Source of the DNA: JAEYKI01 sp036679405
Lineage (GTDB): Bacteria > Bacillota > Clostridia > Christensenellales > Christensenellaceae
Assembly: GCA_036679405.1 (NCBI GenBank)
Contig: JAVBVZ010000015.1
Span: 1-64,000, forward strand
Direction of reading: 5' to 3'
Length of the DNA: 64,000 bases
The stretch's first letter is position 1. The number at the start of each line of letters is the position of its first letter. The notes under the pieces were generated by a model. It ran no database searches. It had not been told where the DNA came from and saw only the letters and a list, made by a program, of their open reading frames with translations. Position numbers and translations under genes: made by a program. Below are positions 43,823-51,772 of this stretch, in pieces.

Positions 43823-44737
43823 TTACCGGCCCAGCCGGATCATTTCGTCAATACAGGCCCTGGCCTTTTTGATTGTAGCGCCATCCATTATGATCTCCTG
43901 CCCTCCCTGGCCGGTCAGCGTATTGTACACATCCACCAGGGTTGTAAGCTTCATATTCATGCATACCAGCTTTTTGGAAAGCACATAAAATTTTTTATCC
44001 GGAAGTTCATACGCCAAATGCTCCGCAATACTCATCTCGGTGCCGATAATAAATTCTTTTTTAGAAGACTTTTTTGCAAACTCCATAATGCCGGCGGTAG
44101 ACCCCACATAATCTGCTTCCTGAACAACGGATGGGATACATTCAGGATGAACCAAAAGCAATGCATCCTGATATTTTTCCCGAGCCGCTTTCACATCTGC
44201 AGGCGTCACAGCCGCATGAATAGGACAGCCCCCCTGTACAAATTTAAATGTTTTTTCAGGTACCTGGCTTTGTACATACCGTCCTAAGTTTATATCGGGA
44301 ATAAACAGAATCTTATCATTCGGGATGTTTTTTACAATCTTCACCGCAGAAGAGGATGTAACGCAAACATCACACATGGTTTTCAGCGCCGCCGTGGTAT
44401 TAATATAAGCCACCACCGTATAGTCGGGATATTTTTTTTTCATCTGCGCCAGCACTTCGGGCTCAATTTGTTCGGCCATGGGGCATCCTGCCCAGGAATT
44501 TGCCAGCAGTACCTTCTTTTGCGGAGAGAGGATCTTCACGGTTTCAGCCATAAAATGAACCCCGGCCATCACCACCGTGCTTTCTGAAACTTCGGTCGCA
44601 AGCACGCTCAATTTGTATGAATCTCCGGTGTGATCGGCTATCTCCAGTATTTCATGTGCCTGGTAACTGTGCGCCAATATACATATGCCCTTTTCCTTTT
44701 TCAGCTTGATAATCCTGTCCTGCAAATCCCGTATCAT
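43823..44737 (-). CDS. nadA: Quinolinate synthase
   Basis: 304 residues, the short Firmicute/archaeal form. It makes quinolinate from iminoaspartate and DHAP for NAD synthesis, with a 4Fe-4S cluster. The three cluster cysteines are in LLANSWAGCPMAEQIEP, LLVHPECIPSVVQEADYVGS and LVCMNMKLTTLVDVYN. Early AHSYQAHEILEIADHTGDSY is the substrate region. NadB and NadC are not adjacent. It heads a minus-strand group with DUF3842 and CooT; GGGGAGAAA precedes the ATG. Confidence 0.93.
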   Translation of the reverse strand: MIRDLQDRIIKLKKEKGICILAHSYQAHEILEIADHTGDSYKLSVLATEVSESTVVMAGVHFMAETVKILSPQKKVLLANSWAGCPMAEQIEPEVLAQMKKKYPDYTVVAYINTTAALKTMCDVCVTSSSAVKIVKNIPNDKILFIPDINLGRYVQSQVPEKTFKFVQGGCPIHAAVTPADVKAAREKYQDALLLVHPECIPSVVQEADYVGSTAGIMEFAKKSSKKEFIIGTEMSIAEHLAYELPDKKFYVLSKKLVCMNMKLTTLVDVYNTLTGQGGQEIIMDGATIKKARACIDEMIRLGR

Positions 44738-44758
44738 AAAAATTTCTCCCCAAAAGCT

Positions 44759-45475
44759 TTATTTTTTAATTAAATCCCGCACAACCTCGGCAGCGAGTAT
44801 CAGGCCGGCTGCCGGCGGAACAAAAGCAACGCTTCCCGGCGGCTTACGCTTATAAGTACATTCTGCTTTGATCTGCGCCTCATCCAGAGGCTGAATCGGC
44901 TCTTCTTTGGAATAGACCACCTTTAAAGCCTCTACCCCCCGCGCACGCAGCTCACGCCGCATCACTTTAGCCAGCGGGCAAACCGATGTTTTATAAATAT
45001 CGTCCACTTGAAGGCGGGTCGGGTCCAGTTTGTTTCCAGCCCCCATAGAGCTTACAATGGGAACGCCGGCTGCCTGTGCATGGCAAATAAGCGTCAGTTT
45101 GGAAACAACGGTATCGATTGCATCCACAATATAATCCAGGTCCGCTAAAGCAAGCGCATCCGCACTTTCTTCAGAATAAAAAATATCATAGCAAAAAACT
45201 TCCGCTTCCGGATTGACCCGGGCAATACGTTCCCGCATAACCTCTGTTTTTTTTCTGCCCAATGTTTCAAAGTCGGCTACCAGTTGCCGGTTGATATTGG
45301 AAATGCATACCGTATCCATATCCACCAGCGTCATCCTGCCTACACCGCTTCGTGCAAGGGCTTCGGCAGCATAGCTCCCTACGCCCCCCAAACCAAAGAC
45401 CGCGACATGCGCGTTTTTCAAAGTAAGCATTGCCTCTGTCCCCAGCAGGCGCTGTGTACGGGAAAATTGTTCCAT
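44759..45475 (-). CDS. tcdA: ThiF/E1-like tRNA t6A dehydratase (TcdA)
   Basis: 238 residues. The adenylating Rossmann motif VFGLGGVGSYAAEALARSGVG is near residue 29, followed by LVDMDTVCISNINRQ and a conserved VVDAIDTVVSKLTLI segment. The pattern and length match TcdA (CsdL), which cyclises t6A37 of tRNA to ct6A using ATP. GAGGAG lies seven bases before the ATG. It is separated from nadA by only 21 bases. Confidence 0.88.
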   Translation of the reverse strand: MEQFSRTQRLLGTEAMLTLKNAHVAVFGLGGVGSYAAEALARSGVGRMTLVDMDTVCISNINRQLVADFETLGRKKTEVMRERIARVNPEAEVFCYDIFYSEESADALALADLDYIVDAIDTVVSKLTLICHAQAAGVPIVSSMGAGNKLDPTRLQVDDIYKTSVCPLAKVMRRELRARGVEALKVVYSKEEPIQPLDEAQIKAECTYKRKPPGSVAFVPPAAGLILAAEVVRDLIKK

Positions 45476-45620
45476 TATCTGCTCCTCTGCCGGGGCCGGT
45501 CATGCCCGCCGCGGGTTTACTGCGGAATCCCCCAAAAAATCCTGAAGCTTTTAGGGGATTCTTTTATTTTAATGCATGTTCGGCCGTTTTGCAACGAACC
45601 GCCGGCATCAAAAAAAGGCT

Positions 45621-45884
45621 TTATTTGGACAGTTTATCGATCAGCGCCATAATTTCATCAATTTTTTCACTCTCTCCGCCCTCACGGATAGAGTCTACCA
45701 CACAAGTCTGCATGTGGGCGCGGACAATCTCCCGGTTCACCTTATTCAATATGGAAACCGCAGCGAGTATCTGGTTGGAAATATCCATACAGTAGCGGTC
45801 TTCCTCCACCATTTTGAGGATCCCTTCGATCTGTCCTCTCGCCGTTCTTAAAAGCCGGCTCACTTGTTCTTTGTCCGCTTTCAT
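45621..45884 (-). CDS. csoR: Copper-sensing repressor CsoR
   Basis: 87 residues, all helical. The Cu(I) ligands are at Cys32, His57 and Cys61 (YCMDIS and AHMQTC), the full C-H-C set of CsoR. RLLRTARGQIEGILKMVEE is the DNA-contact helix. It lies 10 bases after copA in the same transcript, so it is made together with its target and represses it until copper binds. Its likely operator is at 48474-48488. Confidence 0.92.
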   Translation of the reverse strand: MKADKEQVSRLLRTARGQIEGILKMVEEDRYCMDISNQILAAVSILNKVNREIVRAHMQTCVVDSIREGGESEKIDEIMALIDKLSK

Positions 45885-45894
45885 CCGCTACCCC

Positions 45895-46104
45895 CTAAGC
45901 GATGTCCCGAACCGAATACCCCGCTTCTTCCACCGCGTGCGTAAGCGCTTGGTCCGAAACGTCTTCTGTAAGCGTCACATACGCTTTACCTTCTTCCAGC
46001 ACCACATCCGCATCCTGTACGCCTGGGATTTCTTCCAGCGCTTTTTTTACATGCGCTACGCAATGCCCGCAGGTCATTCCTTCAACTGTTATTGTTTTTT
46101 TCAT
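45895..46104 (-). CDS. Internal CopZ-like metallochaperone reading (nested in copA)
   Basis: Within the copA frame, ATG 46104 begins a complete 69-residue heavy-metal-associated domain: KKTITVEGMTCGHCVAHVKKA. A purine-rich stretch with AAGGAG lies 11 bases before the ATG, so a separate CopZ could be made from the same message. The long spacing makes this uncertain. It shares the copA stop codon. Confidence 0.4.
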   Translation of the reverse strand: MKKTITVEGMTCGHCVAHVKKALEEIPGVQDADVVLEEGKAYVTLTEDVSDQALTHAVEEAGYSVRDIA

Positions 46105-48447
46105 TTTCTTTTTTTCTCCTTTTTCTTCATTTTCATTTATTGTACATGCTTCTCCCACAGGGCAGGCTGCCGCCTGCATCCCCGGCCGTTTAAAAAAGCG
46201 CAGCCGGAGCGCGTTTGTAACCACAAACACAGAACTCAGGCTCATGGCCGCAGCTGCAATCATAGGGTTCAGTTTCAGGCCAAAAGCAAGATAAAACGCT
46301 CCCGCCGCAATCGGAATACCGATCACATTGTAAAAAAAGGCCCAAAACAGATTCTGCCTTATATTTTTCATCACTGCCCGGCTCAAATAAACCGCGGTGA
46401 CCGCATCCATAAGATCGCTTTTCATAAGCACGATGTCTGCCGATTCAATTGCAATATCAGTTCCTGCCCCAATGGCAATCCCAACATCCGCGCGGGCCAA
46501 AGCGGGTGCGTCATTAATCCCGTCGCCAACCATAGCAACCTTTTTCCCTTCCGCCTGAAGACGCGCGATCTCTTTTTCTTTATCCTGGGGCATGACCTCA
46601 GCTACCACACGGTCAAGTCCAAGCTCTCTTTGGATGGCCTGCGCCGTCCGGCTGTTGTCACCGGTCAGCATAACCACTTCGATCCCCATGGATTCAAACG
46701 ACTTGATTGCTTCGCGGCTGGTAGGTTTGACCACATCCGCCACCGCAATCAGCCCCAATACTTTTTCACCATCCGCAAAAAACAGCAGGCTCTTGCCTTC
46801 TCTTGCCAGCTTTTCTCCTGCCCCGTCCAGTCCGGAGATTTTCAGGCCGCGTTCTTCCATCAATTTAATGTTTCCCGCAAGATAGTTTTTCCCGTCTAAA
46901 ACGGCCTGGATTCCTCTGCCCGGTAATGCGAAAAATTTTTCCGTATTGCATACAGGCACATTTTTGCGCCCGGCTTCTTCTACAATTGCCTCGGCAAGAG
47001 GATGTTCGGAAGGTTTTTCCAGCGAAGCAGCCAGAGAAAGAAATTCCGTCTCGCCTATTTCATCAATACACACAATATCCGTTACCCTCGGTTTCCCCTG
47101 CGTAATGGTTCCCGTTTTATCCAAAACAACCACCTCGACCGCCTGCGCACTTTCCAAAGTCTGCGCGGATTTAAATAAAATTCCGTTTTCTGCACCCTTT
47201 CCGGTTCCCACCATAATAGCAACCGGCGTAGCCAGCCCAAGCGCACACGGGCATGAAATCACCAGGACCGCAATGCCGGTAGACATGGCAAACTCAAAAG
47301 AATATCCCGCAAGCAACCATATAATCAAAGCGGCCGCAGCAATCGACATGACCACCGGGACAAAAATTCCGCTGATCCGGTCTGCCATCCGGGCGATCGG
47401 CGCTTTGGAAGAAACAGCGTCTTCAACCAACTGTATTATCTGAGCTAGTACAGTGTCATTTCCCACTTTTTGCGCCCGGAATTTAAAGGTTCCCGTCCGG
47501 TTGATGGTCGCCGCCACCACCCGATCGCCCTTTTCTTTCGGAACGGGAATGCTTTCCCCGGTAATGGCAGATTCATCCAGCGTGGAACTCCCTTCCATAA
47601 TCACGCCGTCTACCGGAACGCTTCCGCCCGGGGAAACCACCACAATATCGCCCACCATAACCTGTTCCGCAGGAATTTCCATCTCAACCCCATCCCGTAT
47701 AACCATAGCGGTTTTGGGCGCAAGATTCATAAGTTTTGTAATCGCCTCGGAAGTCCTTCCTTTGGACCTGGTTTCAAAATATTTTCCCAAGGTAATAAGT
47801 GTGAGGATCATCCCTGCCGACTCAAAATAAAGATCCGTGGAATAGCGCTCCACCAACGCGGCGTTTCCATGACCCAGTCCAAAACTGATATTGAATATTG
47901 CATAGATTCCATAGGCAAATGCAGCGCCCGACCCGATCGCAATTAATGAATCCATGTTGGGTGCACCGCGAAACAGCAATTTAAATCCGGATCTGTAGTA
48001 ATGAAAATTGATAAAGATGATCGGCGTAACCAGCAAAAACTGGAGGAATGCAAAGGTCATTGCATTTTCGGTTCCGTGAAGAAAAGTGGGCAGGGGAAAC
48101 CCGAGCATGTGCCCCATTGCAATATAAAAAAGAGGCACCAGGAAAAAAACAGAAAACAAAAAGCGTCTTTTCATTCCCTGTGCTTCTTCATGCATCACAT
48201 TGCCTCCGCCGGCAGCAGAGGATTGCACCCCCGTTTCCCGCAGAACGGCGCGGTAACCGGCCCGGGTAACGGCATTTGATATCTCCTCCGCATTCAAAGC
48301 CTTCTCATCAAAGGTAACCGCCATTGTATTTTTTAAAAGATTTACAGCTACGTTTTTCACACCGGGCAAGCGCGCTACGCTTTTCCGCACATGCTCGGAA
48401 CACGCGCTACAGGTCATTCCGTATACATCAAATACTTTTTTTGACAT
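45895..48447 (-). CDS. copA: Copper-exporting P1B ATPase with N- and C-terminal metal-binding domains
   Basis: 850 residues, about 70-100 longer than usual. The N-terminal HMA domain has GMTCSACSEHV (Cys13, Cys16). The ion channel motif SCPCALGLATP follows, then the phosphorylation site DKTGTITQGKPR, the SEHPLAEAI nucleotide site and the hinge GDGINDAPAL. A linker with two extra cysteines (ACPVGEAC) leads to a second HMA domain (GMTCGHC) at residues 782-850, as if a copZ gene were fused to copA. It exports Cu(I) at the cost of ATP. Confidence 0.94.
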   Translation of the reverse strand: MSKKVFDVYGMTCSACSEHVRKSVARLPGVKNVAVNLLKNTMAVTFDEKALNAEEISNAVTRAGYRAVLRETGVQSSAAGGGNVMHEEAQGMKRRFLFSVFFLVPLFYIAMGHMLGFPLPTFLHGTENAMTFAFLQFLLVTPIIFINFHYYRSGFKLLFRGAPNMDSLIAIGSGAAFAYGIYAIFNISFGLGHGNAALVERYSTDLYFESAGMILTLITLGKYFETRSKGRTSEAITKLMNLAPKTAMVIRDGVEMEIPAEQVMVGDIVVVSPGGSVPVDGVIMEGSSTLDESAITGESIPVPKEKGDRVVAATINRTGTFKFRAQKVGNDTVLAQIIQLVEDAVSSKAPIARMADRISGIFVPVVMSIAAAALIIWLLAGYSFEFAMSTGIAVLVISCPCALGLATPVAIMVGTGKGAENGILFKSAQTLESAQAVEVVVLDKTGTITQGKPRVTDIVCIDEIGETEFLSLAASLEKPSEHPLAEAIVEEAGRKNVPVCNTEKFFALPGRGIQAVLDGKNYLAGNIKLMEERGLKISGLDGAGEKLAREGKSLLFFADGEKVLGLIAVADVVKPTSREAIKSFESMGIEVVMLTGDNSRTAQAIQRELGLDRVVAEVMPQDKEKEIARLQAEGKKVAMVGDGINDAPALARADVGIAIGAGTDIAIESADIVLMKSDLMDAVTAVYLSRAVMKNIRQNLFWAFFYNVIGIPIAAGAFYLAFGLKLNPMIAAAAMSLSSVFVVTNALRLRFFKRPGMQAAACPVGEACTINENEEKGEKKKMKKTITVEGMTCGHCVAHVKKALEEIPGVQDADVVLEEGKAYVTLTEDVSDQALTHAVEEAGYSVRDIA

Positions 48448-48473
48448 TATAATTGCGTTCCTTTCATCGCCCC

Positions 48474-48488
48474 CACCCCGAGGGGGTG
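48474..48488. promoter_or_regulatory. Probable CsoR operator
   Basis: CACCCC-GAG-GGGGTG, a GC-rich inverted repeat of the kind bound by CsoR, lies just downstream of the copA -10 box, over the expected transcription start. Confidence 0.65.
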
Positions 48489-48497
48489 TATGCTTCT

Positions 48498-48525
48498 ATT
48501 TTACACCTTTTTCAGCTTATGTAAA
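48498..48525 (-). promoter_or_regulatory. Promoter of the copA-csoR operon
   Basis: On the minus strand, -35 TTTACA (48525-48520), a 16-base spacer, -10 TAAAAT (48503-48498). The copA start is about 50 bases on. Confidence 0.6.
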
Positions 48526-48631
48526 CATTCATTTAAAAGAAATGTTTTTATTTGCGTTTATTTTGTTTATCAATATACGTAGTTATGCCACTTTTTTTGT
48601 ATGCATCTTTAAGTAAGGAGGCTTTTCCCAT

Positions 48632-49396
48632 ATGATGCCCACCCTGTTTGTCGGCCACGGTTCGCCTATGAATGCCCTGGAAGAAAATGAATATACGCTG
48701 GGGTGGCGGCAAGCCGCGGAAGCATTTCCCCGTCCTTCGTCCATACTTTGTATTTCTGCGCATTGGTACACGCATGGCACTTTTGTATATACGGGCAGCA
48801 CACCGCGTACCATCCATGACTTTTTCGGCTTTCCAAAAGAACTTTATCAGATTGCCTACCCTGCGCCGGGCGCGCCCTTCACCGCAAAAAAGACGCTGCA
48901 CATGCTCCCGGCCCCGGCGGCGGAAGATAATTCATGGGGACTGGACCACGGCACATGGAGCGTATTGCGCACCATGTATCCCGAGGCAGATATCCCGGTA
49001 TTCCAGATTTCTGTTGATGCATCCGCGCCCCCTGAAAGACATTTTTCTCTGGGCCGCTCTCTCCGCCCTCTGCGGGAAGAAAATATTCTCATTGTCGGCA
49101 GCGGAAATATTGTGCATAATCTTGCACTTATTGATTTTGACCGGGACGAAGGCTTCGATTGGGCGTACGATTTTGATGCATATATCGACTATGCAATCCG
49201 TACAAAATCAAAAGAAGACCTGCTTCACTATGGCCGCGCGGGCAAGTCCGCCCGTTATGCCGTAAATATTCCCGACCATTTTTATCCGCTTTTGTACGTA
49301 TTGGGCGCGGCATACGGCGAGGACACGGTCCTGGACTTCAATCATTCCTGCCTGGCGGGCAGTCTGTCCATGACCTCTTATATATTCCAACCATAA
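48632..49396 (+). CDS. LigB-family extradiol dioxygenase (YgiD/DOPA-dioxygenase type)
   Basis: 254 residues, with AAGGAGG upstream. It has the family metal ligands in FVGHGSPMNAL near residue 8, CISAHWYTHGT near residue 40 and LDHGTWSVL near residue 102. The closest known group is 4,5-DOPA extradiol dioxygenase, which needs O2. Occurrence in an apparent anaerobe suggests another role, perhaps oxygen or phenol detoxification. It is the first gene of a three-gene operon with pirin and a DNA glycosylase. Confidence 0.88.
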   Translation: MMPTLFVGHGSPMNALEENEYTLGWRQAAEAFPRPSSILCISAHWYTHGTFVYTGSTPRTIHDFFGFPKELYQIAYPAPGAPFTAKKTLHMLPAPAAEDNSWGLDHGTWSVLRTMYPEADIPVFQISVDASAPPERHFSLGRSLRPLREENILIVGSGNIVHNLALIDFDRDEGFDWAYDFDAYIDYAIRTKSKEDLLHYGRAGKSARYAVNIPDHFYPLLYVLGAAYGEDTVLDFNHSCLAGSLSMTSYIFQP

Positions 49397-49413
49397 GAAA
49401 GGAAAGAATCTGT

Positions 49414-50271
49414 ATGGAAATTCGCAAAATAAAAAAAATTGTAACCGGCCATCAGACGCAGGATGGTGCGGGTGTGCACCTCACGCGGGTGATTTCCCAG
49501 CCGGACGTGTATGACTTTGACCCGTTTTTGATGCTGGACGCATTTGATTCTTATTCCCCGGATGATTATATTCCGGGGTTTCCCTGGCACCCGCACCGGG
49601 GAATTGAAACGGTAACCTACTTAATATCAGGGGATATTGAACACGGAGACAGTTTGGGGAACCGGGGCAATATTTTAGACGGCTGCTGCCAATGGATGAC
49701 TGCCGGTGGCGGGATTATCCATCAGGAAATGCCGCAGCCTGTTCCTCATATGCTTGGTGTACAGCTTTGGGTAAATCTCCCCCAAAAAGATAAGATGGCC
49801 ATCCCGAAATACCGGGATATCCGCAGCGAAAACATTCCGGAGATCCGTTCGGAAAAATATTCCGTCCGCCTGCTGTCCGGCTATATGGACGACACCTCGG
49901 GCGCCATCCAGGGCGACTATGTTCCTATTACTTTTTTAGATGTGCAGGTTGCTCCTGAAGAATCTTTTTCCATGCAAACGCTTCCGGAAAATACGGTATT
50001 TATCTACATTGTTTCAGGCGCGGGCCAATTCGGGACTTCCGAGGATTTTCATGTTTCGCGGCAAGCCCTTTTGTTTGAAAAAGGCGACACTTTTTCTGTC
50101 CATGCCAAAAACGATCCTCTGCGTTTTCTGTTTTTTTCAGGCCCTCCTCTGGGCGAACCCATTGCCTGGGGCGGCCCCATTGTAATGAATACACGCCAAG
50201 AACTGGATACCGCCTTCCGCGAACTTCAGGAAGGCACCTTCATCAAAACAAAACGCGTTACCTTTGGCTGA
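49414..50271 (+). CDS. Pirin-family protein
   Basis: 285 residues, bicupin. The metal-binding motif FPWHPHRGIETVTYL is near residue 65, with WMTAGGGIIHQEMPQ later in the N-terminal cupin. A shorter C-terminal cupin follows. Bacterial pirins may have quercetinase or redox-sensing roles; the actual one is unknown here. It begins 17 bases after the dioxygenase stop. Confidence 0.9.
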   Translation: MEIRKIKKIVTGHQTQDGAGVHLTRVISQPDVYDFDPFLMLDAFDSYSPDDYIPGFPWHPHRGIETVTYLISGDIEHGDSLGNRGNILDGCCQWMTAGGGIIHQEMPQPVPHMLGVQLWVNLPQKDKMAIPKYRDIRSENIPEIRSEKYSVRLLSGYMDDTSGAIQGDYVPITFLDVQVAPEESFSMQTLPENTVFIYIVSGAGQFGTSEDFHVSRQALLFEKGDTFSVHAKNDPLRFLFFSGPPLGEPIAWGGPIVMNTRQELDTAFRELQEGTFIKTKRVTFG

Positions 50272-50283
50272 AAGGACTATTAC

Positions 50284-50796
50284 ATGCCCGATTCTCTGCA
50301 TTCCTTTGCCCCTATATCGAACAAAGACGCCGTCATCCTGATACTCGGCTCTCTCCCGAGTACATTATCCATTGAAAGACACCAAAGCTACGGCAACCCG
50401 CAAAATCACTTCTGGCGTCTTTTGTACGCTCTTTTCGGACAACGGCCGGATGCGGACTATGAAAAGAAAAAAACCTTTCTGTTTTCAAAAAAAATCGCCC
50501 TTTGGGATTCCATTGCCAGTGCAAACCGGGCGGGCAGTTTGGACGGCAGCATTAAAAATGAAATTCCAAACGACTTTGACGGATTTTTTGCTCTTCACCC
50601 GAATATCCGCCATGTTTTTTTTAACGGTGCAAAATCAGAAGCGGTCTTCAAAAAACATTTTCCGCATTACTACAGTGCCTTTCCGCATACCCGCCTTCCT
50701 TCCTCCAGCCCTATTCCAACGCCAAAAATACGGAATTTTGACCAAAAACTTGCCGCCTGGTCTGTTGTGAAAAAAGTTTGGGACGACCTTTGCTGA
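50284..50796 (+). CDS. DNA-deoxyinosine glycosylase (UDG superfamily, family 6)
   Basis: 170 residues. Motif 1 is LILGSLPSTLSIERHQSYGNPQNHFW near residue 20; motif 2 is LPSSSPIPTP near residue 139. These mark the hypoxanthine-DNA glycosylase group, which removes deaminated adenine from DNA. It is the third gene of the dioxygenase/pirin operon, 12 bases after pirin, so the set may respond to oxidative or nitrosative damage. Confidence 0.85.
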   Translation: MPDSLHSFAPISNKDAVILILGSLPSTLSIERHQSYGNPQNHFWRLLYALFGQRPDADYEKKKTFLFSKKIALWDSIASANRAGSLDGSIKNEIPNDFDGFFALHPNIRHVFFNGAKSEAVFKKHFPHYYSAFPHTRLPSSSPIPTPKIRNFDQKLAAWSVVKKVWDDLC

Positions 50797-50888
50797 TCGT
50801 CCCGATACACGGCAACGTCTCCATTCCCGCTTCTTTTCAGAATTTTTATACGAACTGCCTACACAAAAAAGGTCTTTAAGGCCGTTTT

Positions 50889-51638
50889 TTAATCCTCCCT
50901 GGCAGATATATCGACAGGTACCTTCTGCATGCTTTGATAAAGCAGGCGAATCCGCGGATCATTCTGGTATTCTTTTTTCAGAACGCGCTGCGCCGCCTGC
51001 GTATATCCGTTGATATCGTCTCCCGGTTCGGGAAGATGAAAAAAAACGACCTGCTTTGCGCCAATCACCTGCTGCATAACCTCTCTTCCCCGCTTTAATG
51101 TTAAAAACGGAAAATTCAACAGAACAAGATCGGGCTCAAATCCGTCCATAAAATCCAAAATAACTTTTGCATCCATCACACCGTCGCCCAGGAGCATGAT
51201 GCGGCATCCCCCCACATCCAGCATATATCCATAGTTCGAAACCGCAGCATATTCTTTCCCTTCGTGCAGAAGGCGCTTGCATGTTATATCTACGTCGGAC
51301 AGCCGCATTTTTTCTTTGGGTTTTAACAGCGCATGTACATTTTTACGGTCTGCAAAATCCTGCATAGGCATGACGATCTGGATTCCCGGGTTTCGCTCCA
51401 GCAACCGCATGGTCCAGTTTTTGCTGTAATGGTCCGGATGGTCGTGCGTAAAGAGCGCAATATCTACATTCGAAAAATCATCCTCCCCGTTAACGATCTG
51501 CCGCAGGATACAGTCCGGTACCCGGCTGAAACGGCTTGTTTTTTCAAAATGCAGCGCATCCACCAATATTTTTTTATTGCGGCAGCTGATCAGTACACCC
51601 GCATTTGCGGTCAGCAGCACATAATTATTGTCTTTCAT
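50889..51638 (-). CDS. MBL-fold metallohydrolase (UlaG/YtkL-like)
   Basis: 249 residues from ATG 51638, with AGAGGTGG five bases upstream; the frame runs on to 51662. The metal motif FTHDHPDHYSKN (HxHxxDH) is near residue 68, with MLLGDGVMDAK later supplying a ligand. Its N-terminus, LLTANAGVLISCRNKKILVDALHF, is typical of the small-molecule MBL hydrolases. The substrate is unknown. It is monocistronic. Confidence 0.85.
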   Translation of the reverse strand: MKDNNYVLLTANAGVLISCRNKKILVDALHFEKTSRFSRVPDCILRQIVNGEDDFSNVDIALFTHDHPDHYSKNWTMRLLERNPGIQIVMPMQDFADRKNVHALLKPKEKMRLSDVDITCKRLLHEGKEYAAVSNYGYMLDVGGCRIMLLGDGVMDAKVILDFMDGFEPDLVLLNFPFLTLKRGREVMQQVIGAKQVVFFHLPEPGDDINGYTQAAQRVLKKEYQNDPRIRLLYQSMQKVPVDISARED

Positions 51639-51724
51639 TGCATCCACCTCTTTTAGCCGCATAAATCCATTTTAGCACAACTTTTAAAAAAACAAAGCCC
51701 CATTTTCAAAGCCTTTTTGCTCCA

Positions 51725-51754
51725 TTAAAAAAGGTTTGGCCCCGGGCCAAACCT
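51725..51754 (-). terminator. Terminator of pyrG
   Basis: AAGGTTTGGCCC / GGGCCAAACCTT stem. On the minus strand it is followed by TTTT and an AT-rich tail. It begins 19 bases after the pyrG stop. Confidence 0.88.
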
Positions 51755-51772
51755 TCTTGGATGCACTTTGAT

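Noticed and set aside
45527..45570. Hairpin GAATCCCC / GGGGATTC between tcdA and csoR
   Set aside because: The T-rich tail is on the plus strand, while both flanking genes are on the minus strand; it may fold but does not fit a terminator for them.
45814..46899. 361-codon plus-strand frame
   Set aside because: Antisense to csoR and copA, both clear genes; Arg/His/Phe-rich as expected for a shadow.
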